Source: Pyropia yezoensis
Taxonomy: Eukaryota; Rhodophyta; Bangiophyceae; Bangiales; Bangiaceae
Length of the DNA: 64,000 nt
Assembly (NCBI GenBank): GCA_009829735.1
Contig: CM020620.1
Span: 24,526,020 to 24,590,019, forward strand
Direction of reading: 5' to 3'
Under the pieces are notes generated by a model, which was not told where the DNA came from, ran no database searches, and saw only the letters and a list, made by a program, of their open reading frames with translations. Positions 43,041 to 55,700 of the stretch are shown piece by piece. The translations under genes and the position numbers were made by a program. Every line of letters begins with the position of its first letter. Positions within the stretch are counted from its first letter, which is position 1.

Positions 43041-44648
43041 AAGCCTGCTGTGGCGTTACGAGCCCTTGGGACCGCTAGAACCCGGGAGACTGACTTGGGA
43101 CCCGGCTGGCAGCGTTACGTGGAACCGCGCGCTGACCGAGGATCCCTGCATCGATGGCCCGGGTCAATGGCGACACGCCTGGTGCCCTGATTGGCCACCC
43201 GGAGCGGTGGACTTGCCCGGTCGGGGGCATACTGGTCCTCGGGTTATTTGTTTGATTTTCCGCAATCGTTTTCCTTGCGTGATTTCGTGTCTTTCCCCTT
43301 TTTCCCACTGGGTTTTTTCTTGGGATCGACATCTGTGTGTGGGGGGATCTCGCTTGCTTTTTGTGTGTTGGCCCGGTGAGCGGCCGATGCCTTTCTGGCC
43401 CTTGGCGCGCGGGGGGCGCCCTCTAGGGGCCTCGCTTAGGGCCCCTGGAGGGGCCAGGGGGGGAGGTTATTTAGGGGTGCTCCGGGGTTCTCCCCGGGGC
43501 CATCTTGTATAATCAACAGTACTTTGGGTTCCTTCTCCATCGGGCTTTTGTCCTGTTGACCTTTGCCTCGTACCGTGGCGGGCAAGTGGACCAGCAAGGG
43601 CTCTTACCTGTTCCTTCCTGGAATCCGGACTGTGGTCTTTGTGTGTGTGGTTCTGGTTTCTGGTTACGGGAACCTGGGTCCCATGACATTACATTTACGG
43701 TGGAGCAGTAGGGGAGGGTTATACTTTTCTCTTGTATCGGGACAGCTCTTTCCTCTCTATGTGGTGTTTGGTTCCTTGGTTCCCTTTGCTGGTAACGAGA
43801 TGGTTTAGTTCAGGTCGAGTGCCGTACGTCCAATATGACGGACCCTGTCTCTTCAGGCGGTCGGGGCCATGGTGCGGCGTCGGGCGTTTCGATGGTTACT
43901 CCCGCTGGCCGTGGCCGCGGCAGTCCCTCCGGTCCGTCAAACCGTGGCGCAGGCGGGCTGACAGGGATTCCTCGTCGGGGGACAGCGCCCCCAGGTGGGA
44001 TCTTGGATACAATGGGTCAGGGTTCACGTAGGGACACGGGCTCCGAGTCAGGTTCCCGATATCCACCTTTGGCTACTGTTACTGGGTCCCCGAACATTGT
44101 TACCACACTGGAAGCGTTTCGAGATGAGATTATGGCTACTGCTTCCCAGGACCTGAGCCAGAGTCCTGCTGGCCAGGGTGGGTCCAGTGATACCAGTCAT
44201 TCCGATCGTCCTCGTTCCCGCCGTCGTCGGCGTCGTCACCATTCGAGTGGCTCCTCTTCCTTTTTTTCCTCTGGAACCACATCTTCATCCGTCTTGGACG
44301 AGGAGGACCGGGAACCCATTCGGAACCCACGAACCGAGCTCCAAGTAATCAAGTGTTCCGATGATCGTTTTGCTCGGGACCTGGACTATCGTATTTACCG
44401 CCTACGGAACAAGAAATCAACCAATGGCCTCAACTTGCGCTTCCGCAGCCGGCGGTTGCCAGTACAGCCGCACAGGCGGCGGCCGATGCGGAAGCCTGGG
44501 GCTTTCCGTCTTCGCCCCTTCCCTTGAGCGTGACTGCTGCGGAGGCCGTTAGTCGACGGGGCGGGTGATGCCCTTGCGAGACGCGCAAGATCGCTCGTCT
44601 GGTAGGCGCGCTGGGGCTGCTCACCGTCCTTGTCCAGGCGATCCTCTG
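43041..44648 (+). mobile_element. Element E head: LTR end, primer-binding site and gag fragment
   Basis: An LTR-like non-coding stretch probably ends in ATTACA at 43693; its start is not found. A variant primer-binding site (CGGTGGAGCAGTAGGGG) follows at 43698-43714. A gag-like ORF runs from ATG 43835 to 44527 with a basic-serine patch, RSRRRRRRHHSSGSS. The copy is cut off at 44648 by the LTR of family A copy 2. Confidence 0.6.
43835..44527 (+). pseudogene. gag: Element E gag, truncated
   Basis: 230 codons from ATG 43835. A Gly/Ser/Pro-rich N-terminus is followed by an Arg/Ser patch. The start of a capsid-like region (FARDLDYRIYRLRNK) resembles the NYRLENQ and YQRIF regions at the same place in family B and A gags. 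The frame diverges and ends shortly before the junction at 44648, so the rest of gag and all of pol are absent here. Confidence 0.55.
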
Positions 44649-46974
44649 TGTGGTAGTATTGACCCCCAGGTAGGGGGGCAACACGTGCCATGCAAGGGGC
44701 GGCAGGCCACTAGCCTGACCCGTTCCTCCCCATGCAGTTGGGTCCCTATTCACTAAGTTAGGGATAGTTAGCTTAGTAGTAAATCCAACGTCGATGTGAG
44801 GGTTTTCTGCATTTTATCGTCTTGAATTTTCGTGTGGCCCGGTGGGCAGGTGCTGGGGTGGGAGATTTCGAGTGGCGAGATTCTGAGGGGACCCTGGGGG
44901 GATAAGGGGAGGGACAGCGGGGCTTGGCCTCGCTTCTCCGTCCCGACCAAGAAACTGTTGGACCACACACCGTCTTCTTGTTTGTTAGCGGGGGGATTGC
45001 CCCACAACAGGGACAGAGTGTGTGCAGTTTGCACTTCTTCCGGTTTCTCCGACACGGGAGGCAGCCCTTGTACACCGCCCCAACTTGGGTGTCGCGTGTG
45101 CGAGTGGTTATAGCCACATTTGGTGGAGCAGCAGGGGACAGAGGTAAACTTTACCTCCGGGTGCACCCGGGTGTACGGGGGCCCTCTGTCTCAGAGGAAC
45201 GGTGGACTTGGACCGTGTCTTACGGATCGTAAGCCAACATGGCTGGATCGGACCCCCCGTCGTCTGGGGAGTATACGGGTGACGCACATACTCCAGTGCC
45301 TTTGAATACTGGTGAGACACAGGTAGGTGTACCTGGGGTCGCAGAGGGACTAGAGGTCCCTCAAGCCAGCAGGACTGGGAGTACGGGCGGGCAACAGGCC
45401 ACCCCGACTCAGTCGGGAGTTCACTCGGGTGACACTTCTGATGTGGGTGGGCCGAAGTCCGGCCACCGTGTGGTACACTCAACGGGAACGTCCCAAGGGG
45501 TGAGGACTGTCCCCGCGGGATCCACTCGGGTTGGAGCCAACTTCGGCTTGGAGCCGTCGCCAACTAGGCTTTCGGAGGACGGCGGACATCCGCTGGTCGG
45601 CGATGGGCTCGCGCCCATGCCCCCGGTTGAGACCTCTGAGGATCGTGGTTATCCCTCAGATGGAATCCCGGAGGCGGACCGAGACTCAACTGGAGTCGAT
45701 AACCCACTCCTCGCGGAAACTGTCCGTCGGGAGGCGACCAATGTGTTGCGGCAGTCTTTGCCGGAACTGGTGGTCACGATGACAAATACCATTCTGAATC
45801 AGATTGTGGCGAGTTTGCCAGATGGTCATAATGTCCAGACCGGATTGGGGCTTTCGAGCCCGCAGGCGCAGGGGGAATCCCTCCTTACGCCTATCTTAGG
45901 TCTCCCTGAACAGCGGGCCACACCTGTGACTCCCAACGAGGGAGCCACACCATACTCGGTGGGGCGTACGCCCTTTCCGGGGGAGTTTCCCCCGGAAACG
46001 CCGGCGGCTACACCAAGCGCGCCGCGCCAGACTATGGGCACTGAGGGTCAGCTTACCCCAGGACCACAGCGGCTGTTCCCTCAACGTGAGGTGCCGCCCA
46101 AGATCCAGGTAGCCAACCCGGTCTATGAGAGGATCTTTGACTGTGAGACCTACGCCCTCCACAACAAGTCGGTGGCGTATGGTCCTGCCCAGGCCCGAGC
46201 CATGGGCCGTGCCAAGAAGAATGCATTTCACTCTTTTGGGCACAAAGCGGAGTGGGATGGAACTCCCTCCCTCCGTGTCTTTGAGTTTCTTCGTCGTTTC
46301 ACAAAAGCATGTGACGACAATGCCATAAGTGAAGGCATGGCTTTCTATATGCGACAGGAGTTTACAAAGGGCGACCTGCGGACAGAACTTATGTCCGTCA
46401 TGCCCAGCTCCTCAAGTGGAGGCGCTGGTGAGGTGACGTCCTATTTGGAGCTCGTCAACTGGTTGTTGAGAGCCATGGTTGATGATGCGGCGTTGGCTTC
46501 TCAAGTAGAGGAGTTTACGCAAGCCCATCAGGAAGAGGCGGAGGACGAGTTGTCCTTTGCGGAGCGAGCTCGTAAGCTCAACAATCTTTGTGGGTTCCTT
46601 CATCCACAAGCTGTGGTGAAGAGTCGGCTTGTGGAGGGACTCCATTGGTCAGTCCGGATGGAGACCCGGGAGCATAGCACTGCCCGGGCGACCCTGGCCG
46701 AGTTGGCTAGGTTCGCCTACCGCAGAGGTGAGGCCTACCGCAAGCTGCGGGAGGAACAACGCTAAGAGCGTCAGGCCGAGTTGGCCAAGGAACGTGAGGA
46801 GGCGCGCCAGGCCAGAGAGCTGAGGGAGGCGCGCCGAATCCGCAAGGAGAGGGTGGTAGCTGCCGTGGGAACTTCCCAGGGTGCCTCTTCGTCTTCCCCA
46901 GTCGGGAAGACCCCTCCGGGAACAGACAATCGGTGTTGGAACTGCAACTGCGATGGACACTGGGCATATGATTG
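44649..46974 (+). mobile_element. Family A copy 2, head only
   Basis: LTR at 44649-45118 (470 bp, TGTGGTA...AGCCACA), primer-binding site at 45121-45137, then gag. The copy is cut at 46974, inside the zinc knuckle, where a family B LTR begins. Over gag the nucleotide match to copy 1 is very high, especially downstream of 45850. Confidence 0.92.
45239..46974 (+). pseudogene. gag: Family A copy 2 gag, same in-frame TAA, 3'-truncated
   Basis: Starts at ATG 45239. It is closely similar to copy 1 gag, with scattered substitutions upstream of 45850 and almost none after. TAA at 46763-46765 is at the same codon as in copy 1. The reading continues through the coiled-coil segment to CWNCNCDGHWAYDC, where the element ends at the LTR junction. 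Confidence 0.9.
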
Positions 46975-48072
46975 TGTAGCATCCCTGGCCCCGACTTGGC
47001 GCCCACTCGGGATTGCGACCAGAGTGCACCAGGTGCCAGGACACGCCCGCCGTGTGTTGATGGTTGGCGGCCGTGCCCCGTGCCCGGCACTGGGATGCGG
47101 TGGACTACGCTACGTACACGTGAGAGAGGGATTTCTGGTGGGTTTTGCCTCTTTGTGAGGGACTTGATTTGAGAGAATTTGAGTGTGAGATTAGTGACTG
47201 GGAATAGAATTAGTAGTGATAGTGGCCCCCGACCTGACGAGATTAGACTCGGGTCGGGGCCACTCGGGGGTACGGGGGTGCTACCTGGCCAACGTGCTGA
47301 GGCTCCCCCAGATGCACGTTAAGAGGGACAGCGAGGCGCCCTTGGCCCGCGCCCTCAGGAAAAAGACAACTGCCCGTTTGCTTTCCTCTTCCCCGTGTGC
47401 ACTATCGTGCGTATCTGTTTGCTCTGCGACGAGGCACGTGAGGCAACAGGCATACCACTTTCTTAGTTCCCCTTTCTGTGTTACCTGTCCCTTTCCCCCG
47501 AGGGATATTGACACGTGTCTGAGAGGATTGAGTTTGTACCACATACTTGGTGGAGCAGCATGGGATTGGAGTGCTTAAGAAGAGACATTTGGGAGCAGCG
47601 GTTGGGTTGTTCCTGTTCTCTCCTTTCTTGTGGTTTGGGAATTATTTGCACCCTGTCACGGGAACCCCATTCCTGGCTCTCCAACCCCTCTCTTGTGGTC
47701 TTGCGATCTTTGGACACGCAGGCAACTGGACTGTGGCTGTCAAAAGACCAACATGGCTCCCCTCCCTGGCACGACGGTGCCCGAAGGGGTAGACCCCGCG
47801 TTCCTTGACACATCCCTGGTCACGGTGGGGGACGGTGCCCCACCTGACGTTCTCTCTCCGGGCGAAGCAGACCCGGGGGTGACACCCGGTAGTGGACTCG
47901 AGTTTACAGGCGGCCAAGTACCTCCTGCTCCCGTTCCTCCGGCTGTTTCTCCTGTGGGAGTCACCCCGGGGTCAACGGCGTTTAAGTCCGCTCGCAGCTG
48001 ACGTCTCCCTCCTATCGGTTCTACTCCTCTACCTCCAGGGATAGCCCCTGGTGTGTTTGTTCCTGGACCTAC
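46975..48072 (+). mobile_element. Family B copy 1, head only
   Basis: LTR at 46975-47543 (569 bp, TGTAGCA...ACCACA), primer-binding-site variant TGGTGGAGCAGCATGGG at 47548-47564, then leader and a gag start (ATG 47753). Gag has a TGA at 47999-48001 where copy 2 has AGA. The copy is cut at 48072 by an inverted family C LTR. Confidence 0.85.
47753..48072 (+). pseudogene. gag: Family B copy 1 gag fragment
   Basis: Begins MAPLPGTTVPEGVDPA, about 107 codons with one internal TGA (47999). It aligns with the start of copy 2 gag at 58109 (MATLPGTTVPEGVDPA). Only the Pro/Val-rich N-terminal part is present. Confidence 0.8.
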
Positions 48073-48434
48073 TGTAGCACAATAGGTATCCGCTGCACGT
48101 CCACTCTCAGGGAACACTCACCAAGGGGGATCGGCATCAACGTCACCGGGAGGCCGAGGTTGCTGTCCTTGGAGCGCAAGCCACGGGACCGAGATGGGAG
48201 CCCAAAGGGGAGGGATTTGTTGTTCTACCTTGGCCGGCGGTGGATTCGCCGCCAGCCCCCTCGATATAAACCCTCGGAGACAATACTAACTACCCTCGGC
48301 CCCAAGATGCAAGTCCCTCTGGTCATACGTAACTTGTAGATACCGTGACCAGTACGGACTCCCAAATTGAAAGTTAAGGGTTAGAAGTAGTCCCCATATA
48401 TTAGGGTCACAATACGGTCATCCAAATTGCTACA
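48073..48434 (-). repeat. Family C LTR, minus orientation
   Basis: 362 bp, ending in TGCTACA and starting TGTAGCA when read on the minus strand. Same length and close match to 49905-50266 and 59905-60266. Confidence 0.85.
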
Positions 48435-49022
48435 TATCTCCCCCTTAGATTCGGCCCGTCCTCGGGTCGAGTTGCATTCGGGTTTCCGATTGTAAGTGGG
48501 TCACGTGACCGTTTACCAGTCGGGTGGGGCTTTGCTCTCTGTCGCGACAGACACCCCTTTTCGGGGTTGTCTGACGGGGGTGCCCTTTGTGTGGTACACA
48601 CACGACCCGTTTTCCGGACCGTTGAATTCCCGATGCGGGTTTTTGTTCACGACCCCCCTTTCCGAGGGGTGGTGCAAGCGGATCCGCCACCAGGCGTCTG
48701 GTGGTAGGGGGGCCCCTCTCGTGTGGAAAAGTGAGTGGGGGGGGCGGAGGCTGCCCGCGTTGCGTGAGGGCGGTTGTGGGGTGACCCCCCTTGATTACCC
48801 CGTGTGGGGGGGGCGTGGCCCCGACCCAGGTGCCTGGGTGGAGCGACCTCGTAGCTCGGCTAGCGCGGGTCGTCCCGCGCTGCTGTATCGCTTGTGCTGA
48901 GCTGTGTGGTTATAAGCGCGGGTGCCCGCGCTTCCCTGGCTCGTCCGCGAGCGTTCCTTGTACCGGGTCGAGCCGGCTGCGGCTTCCTTGGCACGGGGCG
49001 CCCCTGCTACCCCGGCTCCCTC
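48435..49022. other. Spacer right of the inverted family C LTR
   Basis: No coding signal is seen. The position (between a minus-oriented LTR and a plus-strand ORF) corresponds to the interval between aORF start and 3' LTR in family A. Confidence 0.4.
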
Positions 49023-49904
49023 ATGTCGGTCCCCCAGGTGCCCGGGGGCGAGGTTGACCTCCTGCTGGAGGAGAAGGAGGTGATGCAGGATGACGTTCCG
49101 GTCTCCGCCACCGCTGCCGAGTGCTTCCTAGCGAGCTCGTCGGACGACGACGATCGGGTGGCCGTCCGTGTGGCTGCCGAAGCCGCGCCGGGCGGGTTGT
49201 CTTCCGTCTGCAGAGGCACGACAACTTGGCTCCTGCCGCCGGTGCCGGCGTGGCTCTTCCTCACGAAGGTGCTGCCGCCGCTTCCGACGGTCGTGGCGGC
49301 ACCCCGGCCGGGACGGCGGGTCAAGACGGTGCGGGTTCCCGTCCGGTTGGTGGTCCGTCTGCGGGAGTGGTTGACGGGTCTACCCCCTCCGTCTCCGTTG
49401 TGCTTTCGTCGGGCCCGGGTGGCGACGGCGCTCTTCCCGCGGTTCCGCGGGCGACCGGTGGTCGACACGTGTCTACCCCGATGGCGGTGGACGCCGGGAG
49501 CTACTACGGGCGGGCGCCCGCCCTTCTTCTCCCTCCTCGCCCCCGTGCGCCTGCCGCGCCCGCCCATCTGCCGGTGGGGCTTCTCCCGGCGCCGCCGATT
49601 CTTCCTGGGCCCGCCCGGGTTAACCCGCTGGGTGGCGGCGTCGCCTTGGTGGCGGGTCAACCCTCCATGTCGATGTCCGACCTGGTGGCTCGGGTTCGAG
49701 GCCTCACTGTGCAGGAGTCCATGGACTGCGCTGGGCGGATGCGGCTGGATTTCCACCCACCGAGCCACCGTGGAGGGTCCTCTTGGCGTATCGAGTTGGA
49801 CCCGAGTTGGGAGCGGGAGTTGGCGCGGCTGTTCAACCAGCCGAATGCGGTCCGGGTGGAGCATCATTCGGTTCTGAGTCAGCCGGACGACCGGCATGCG
49901 CAGC
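49023..49904 (+). pseudogene. Candidate antisense ORF of an inverted family C copy, truncated
   Basis: ATG 49023 opens with MSVPQVPGGEVDLLLEEKE. The frame that reads well changes by one base near 49200-49260 and continues through a Pro/Ala-rich part (ALLLPPRPRAPAAPAHLP) to SDLVARVRGLTVQESM, RIELDPSWERELARLF and DDRHAQL. It ends where the LTR at 49905 begins. Relative to the minus-oriented LTR at 48073-48434 it is antisense and adjacent, the same layout as the family A and B aORFs. Similarity to the family B aORF is weak (a Pro/Leu patch and a helical stretch). It could instead be gag of another element. Confidence 0.4.
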
Positions 49905-50266
49905 TGTAGCAATATGGATGACCGTGTTGTAACCCTAATATTGGGGGACTACTTCTAACCCTTAACTTTCAATTTGGGAGTCCGTATTGGTCACGGTATC
50001 TATCAGATATGTATGAACAGAGGGACTTGCATCTTGGGGCGGAGGGTAGTTAGTAGTGTCATCGAGGGTTTATAATGAGGGGGCCGGTGGCGAATCCACC
50101 GCCGGCCATGGTAGAACAACAAACCCCTCCCATCTGGGCTCCTATCTTGGTCCCGTGGCTTGCGCTCCAAGGACAGCAACCTTGGCCTCCCGGTGACGTT
50201 GGTGCCGATCCCCCTTGGTGAGTGTTCTCTGAGAGTGGACGTGCGACGGTTCCCTATTGTGCTACT
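49905..50266 (+). repeat. Family C 5' LTR
   Basis: 362 bp starting TGTAGCA; it ends TGCTACT here (TGCTACA in the other copies). Confidence 0.88.
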
Positions 50267-50267
50267 T

Positions 50268-50284
50268 TGGTGGAGCAGCAGGGG
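50268..50284 (+). promoter_or_regulatory. Primer-binding site of family C
   Basis: TGGTGGAGCAGCAGGGG one base after the LTR, identical to the family A site. Confidence 0.8.
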
Positions 50285-50491
50285 ACGGGTTTCCGTCACC
50301 CTTGTGGTGACGCCGTCTTCGGCCCTGGCACACGGACAGGGATCCGGTCCTTTTCTTGTACTCGTGGTGTTGCGACCTGATCGATTGCGTTGAGTTTTTA
50401 CCTTTGACTGTGATCTACTGTTATTCTCCCCAACCTATCCCCTCGCTCTCTTATTTGTGGTGACCGTTTCGTCGGCTGACTGATTGTGACT

Positions 50492-52756
50492 ATGTCTACC
50501 CAAGAGACGGGGAACGTTCAAGATGACGGATCGGCGTCGACGCCGACCCCGGAGCTGAACCCGGGAACCGGGATCGGTAACCCGATCGACAACCTTGAGA
50601 CGCCGATGCTCTCCGGTGCCGGATCGACGTTTGGTACGGCACAGACGGGCGGGGGCGGCGGACCGCCGCAACCGTCCTCTGCCGACCTCACTCCGCCGCC
50701 ACCTTCACCAGGGGACTCCCTGATGGCATCATTGGCTCGCATTGAAGCCCAGTTCACCGGACTCGACGCCCGTCAAGAGCGTACGGAGGACGCAATGGCG
50801 GTGCTGATGTCAACATGCCACACGAAGGTACCCCGTCGTGTTCCTCCCACACCGGTACGGTTCGAACCGGCCGGACTACTTTCGGAGTCCACCAGGGTCA
50901 ACCCCAGTCTTGCTACTCTTGGACAACCCCCGGACACGTCAGATTATGGATCCGACTCGTCGGCTGAGTTGGAACGTGGCCATACGGAGCGCTACGCTCG
51001 GAGCACCCAGAGCGGGCTCCGCGGACATGATCCGGCGGATACTTACGCCGGAACAGAGTCGGCGATGGGGGGAGGCGGTACCGTCTCGCAGTGTCCCATC
51101 GACGACTTAAGCCAAGCAACTCGGGTACCCGAGGCGCCGACGCCGGAAGTTCCAGCGTCACTGGTGCAAGCGATGACAGTGCAGGTTACTGCGAGCTTAC
51201 TGAAGCGGATGGAGTCCAATGAGTTTACTCATCAACTGGCCAAGCGACTGGACATCCAGGACGCGGACACGGAGATTGTCAACGAAGTCTTCCGGTCGGT
51301 ACTGACTCCTGAACGTTACCGCTTGGAAGCCCGATCCACTACCGTTTCGGAATCGATGCGTACTACCTCGCACCGAGCGATCCGCTCTATGCAGACCCTT
51401 ATGAAGGGGGTCCCTATGTTTGGGGGCCCGAACGGACGCCCGTTGGCAGTCATTGGCTTCTTGACTAGCTTCAAGGCAGCCGCGGACAAGGCACTTGTTG
51501 ACGAGGGGCTGGCCCTGTAGATCCTCCCGTTCTTCGTTGATGAACGGGTACGAGGCATCCTCCGCCAGGCATCCCCGATGCCGGGAATAAGGGTCGCAGC
51601 CACGCCCATGGATTAACGTGGTATACCGAAGGAGCTGCTTAGCAGCTACCTCAGTGGGGACAAGTGCGAAGACCACTATCGGGCCCTTCGCACCGCCACC
51701 GCCCAGTCCTGGGAGGATGAGGAGATGTTTGGACGCCGGATCCACGAGCTCGACTACGAGCTGGGGAAGCTTCTCGGCGAAGGGGAGCTACGGGCCATCC
51801 TGTTCGCAGGAGTACCCAACTATGTGCGGATATCCGCACGGGGAGCCAATACGGCCCGGACGAACTTCAGTCGACTGATGCATATATGCAAGTCCCTGGG
51901 AGACGCCTACCGGGTGCTACACCCGGAATGTGCCTTGGCCCCGACGCCCAAGGGTGAGGGAGGCAAACCCAGTCTTACTCCGGTACCGAGGCAAGAGAAG
52001 GTGGAACGTAAGGCCGCACCAGTACTGGTGGCGACCGAACATGCCCCTACGGGTGCGGATGAACCTCTAGTCGACCAACAGGGCCACCTGTTCCTACTGG
52101 CGACGCCGGTTATTGATGCGCATAGTACGGTAGCGTACATCGCCCCGGCTGGGACCCAGTTCCAAGTCAACGAGGGAGTGGGCCGGCTCGTCCCGTATGT
52201 ACGGACTACGGGGTATGCCCCGGTTACGGGTAAACCCCACCAACCCCTGCCGACATGGGCAGTGCGTACGGAGGCACCTCCGTACATCGCTGGTAGAATG
52301 AATCGGCTGGGGGAGTCCATGTTCCGGCTGGCACCGGGACCCAAGGCCTACCAAGGGGCAGGCACTCGGGCGCCTGAGGGAGGCAACCGGACTTATGGAG
52401 CCAACCCGACGCGGACGCCCGGGACGGCCGGCACGTCCGGATGTATGCAGTGCGGAAACCCCCAACACTGGGTGTCCTCATGCCCGCTCATCCCGGAGGA
52501 GTCTCGACGGGCAGCGGCACAACGCAAGGCATCCATTGGGGGGTATCCCGCCAGAGGCCCGGCACCGGGTAGGCAGCACGCTCCAGGAGGAGTACTGGCA
52601 GTCGAGGAGGCACCCCCTCTCCCGGATATCCCAGAAGATAGTACCCGGACGAGTACGGGAAACGAGTTGGAGGAAGGACGACACGGGGTCGCTGGGGTAG
52701 CCCTAGCAAGCCACCCCGGATTGTCGCGGGGAAAACCCCACGGAGAGCGCGGTTGA
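50492..52756 (+). pseudogene. gag: Family C gag with two in-frame stops
   Basis: Starts at ATG 50492 (MSTQETGNVQDDGSAS). A coiled-coil-like stretch SLARIEAQFTGLDARQE is near 50730, and a capsid-like region near 51180-51900. TAG at 51518 and TAA at 51614 interrupt the frame, which otherwise continues to the CCHC knuckle CMQCGNPQHWVSSC (about 52441-52482) and ends TGA 52754. Gag and pol overlap in a TTGA string, with pol in the -1 frame, as in family A. Confidence 0.88.
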
Positions 52757-55700
52757 GCCGACGCCGCATCAACCCCCGGGTACACCATCCGGCCCCGACG
52801 ACACGGCGTCAGGGGATTGATGACCAACCTCCAGGGTTGGGAGGAGAGGACGGGAAGCCCCGTCACATGGAACCAGACAAGGACCCTTTTCAGGATGCCC
52901 GAGCTACATCGAATATCGGTGTAGGCCACGTACTGTTCACCTTGGAGAACTTCAAGGTATCAGCCACACTGGAGGATGACCCCCAGTCGACCCATTCGTA
53001 ATACCCTGTAATGGATACAGGGGCTGGACCTAACCTGGGGTGCACCTTCATCAACGTTCACGTTGATGCAATCCGGCCGGGACGGAGGACCGTCGAGCTG
53101 CAAGAAGCCGACGGAGCGAAGAGAGGACAGACAGCTATCGTCAGGGACCTAACGCTATAAAGGAGCCACGTTACCGTGGCTGAGGTATACGCCAGCGTGG
53201 AACAGAAGACACTCCGGCTGGCCAAGCGGACTCTCTTTGAGCCGTTATCGGAGACCGTCCTCCCGGTTGACGGTGACCTCGCAGGCATCTGCAGAGTCCA
53301 GTCCAACCTACGAACCTACAAGCGCCATGGGTTGACCATGGCCAACGGTATCGTAGACCTCCCAGCGGGGGGGTCATCACTGCTCTTGATGGCGAACTAT
53401 CGCCGTAAGGCAGTCACCCTGCCGAAAGGAACTATCCTCGGGATCGCCGAGCTCTACGAAAGAGACATCCTGACCCCTGACAAGGAAGGTCAAGTGGAAC
53501 CACTTGAGGTACTGGCGGTCACCGAGACCACCGAGCTGCAGCAACCCGATGACGGGAAACCTAACCCATCAACAGTTCCGGCGGACATTCCGCCAAATGA
53601 CCAAGAAGCCTTGAAGGCACTGGCCGAGGCTGACCTCGACCATCTTCCCCCTTCGGTAGCTGAAGGGGTACGACGGATGCTAAGAAGGCATGACGTCATG
53701 TGGACCGGCGGGGCGCTGGGCACCATTGGGGCAACCCAGCACCGTATAGACCTGGTACCAGGTGCTCGACCAGCGCGGTCCCAACCGCATTGCGCGAGAC
53801 CTATGCAACGAGAGATCGTTGATGGGGAAGTGAAGAGGATGAGCGAAGCTAAGGTGATTCGACCTTCGATGTCCCAGTCGCTACCGTACCGAAGAAGGAT
53901 CAAACCCCTCGGTTCTGCATCGATTATCGACGCCTCAACTTGGTTACCAAGAAAGACTCATATCCTGTACCAAGGATGGACGGGTGCATCGACTCTCTGG
54001 GGGAAGCCACAGTGCTTACCACTATCGACTGCAATACCGGGTACTGGCAGATCCCAGTTGCGGAGGAGGATATCCCCAAGACGGCGTTCGTCTGTCACAG
54101 TGGCGTGTACGAGTTCCTAAGGATGCCCTTCGGATTGTCCAACGCCCCCGCCACATTCCAGCGGGCCATAGACATTATACTTTCGGGAGTCAAGTGGCGT
54201 AACTGCCTGGTGTACTTGGACGATGTCATCGTCTTCTCGCGTAACATGGATGACCGTGTGCAACATGTCGACGAGGTACTCACCCTCTTGCGGAACGTCG
54301 GGGTGACCCTCCGCCTCAAGAAGTGCGCCCTCTTTCAGCAGACCGTCGAGTATCTGGGTCACCAGATCACACCAGGTAAACTGGGAGTGCTCAAAGCTAA
54401 TACCCAGGCACTCCGGGATGCGCGATACCCAACCACCAAGACAAAGCTGAAAAGCTTCCTGGGGATGTGAAACGTATACCGACGGTTCGTCAAGGACTTC
54501 GCTCGTATAGCCAAACCGTGAACGGCTCTGACGAGCAGCGCCTTGCCAAAAGTACTCCAATCTCCCTCGCCCAGCGAGGAAGAGGCACTCGAGCTGCTCA
54601 AGCAAGCTCTGCTAGCCCCACACGTGCTTGCGTTGCCGCATAGACGCGGGACCTTCGTCATCGACGTCGATGCCTGCGATACCGAAGTGGGATGCATCCT
54701 GTTACAGGGAGAGACAATCATCGGTACCGATCATGCTATCCCGGACCTACATCCGGTAGGGTACTTCAGCCGGACACTCAACCCGGCTGAGCGTAACTAT
54801 AGTGCCACCGTGCGCGAGTGCCTCGGAGTCATATGGGCAGTGCAACTGCTCCGGCCATACCTGGAAGGTTCCAGGTTTATCGTGAGGTCCGACCACGATC
54901 CTTTACGATGGCTTCTCAACCTTGGTGATAAGGATTCCGACAGCCACGGTCGGCTAGGCCGATAGAGGCTGAAGATGGCCGAGCACGACTACCGGACCAT
55001 ATACAAGGCCGGCTCTACCCATCATCTGGGAGACGCGATGTCGCGACTCGATACACCGCGCGGGGATACCCGACAGGTGGACGAGGACATCCCGGTTGTA
55101 CCGGTTTGCATGGTGGGTAATGCCACCCAAGGTAGGCTTGACCATACCATGGCACACCTTGCGTGCCCATTGACCCTCGCGGACTTCCGCGAGGCACAGG
55201 CCAATGACGATGACTGTGAACGCCATCGTGCTAACCTCCTGGCCGGCACGGCCGGCATCTTCTCCGAGGATGAGGACGGACTCATATACCGGCGGGCACC
55301 GGCCGATGGGCGGCATCAGGTCGTGGTTCCCGTGTCCCTACGACAAGCCGTCATGGAACGAGAACACGAGAACCCCACAGCCGGACACCCTGGGGGTTCT
55401 CGCATGTACGCAGCAATGCGAAGGTTCTTCTTCTGGCCAGCAATGGCCGTCGACGTAATCGACCACGTACGAGGATGCCATCCGCGTGCACGGAATCGTA
55501 TGAGTCTTCATAGGCGGGCATCCGCTATGAAACTATTGTCCCCGGATGGGCCCAACGTGCAAGTCGCTATCGACATACTCGGGCCGCTTCCTGTAACGGA
55601 AGAAGGGAACAGGTACACCCTGGTAATGTCTGACCGCTTTACTAAGCTGTCACGGGCAGTAGCAATCCCGAACGATACGGCCTACACCATCATGAACGCA

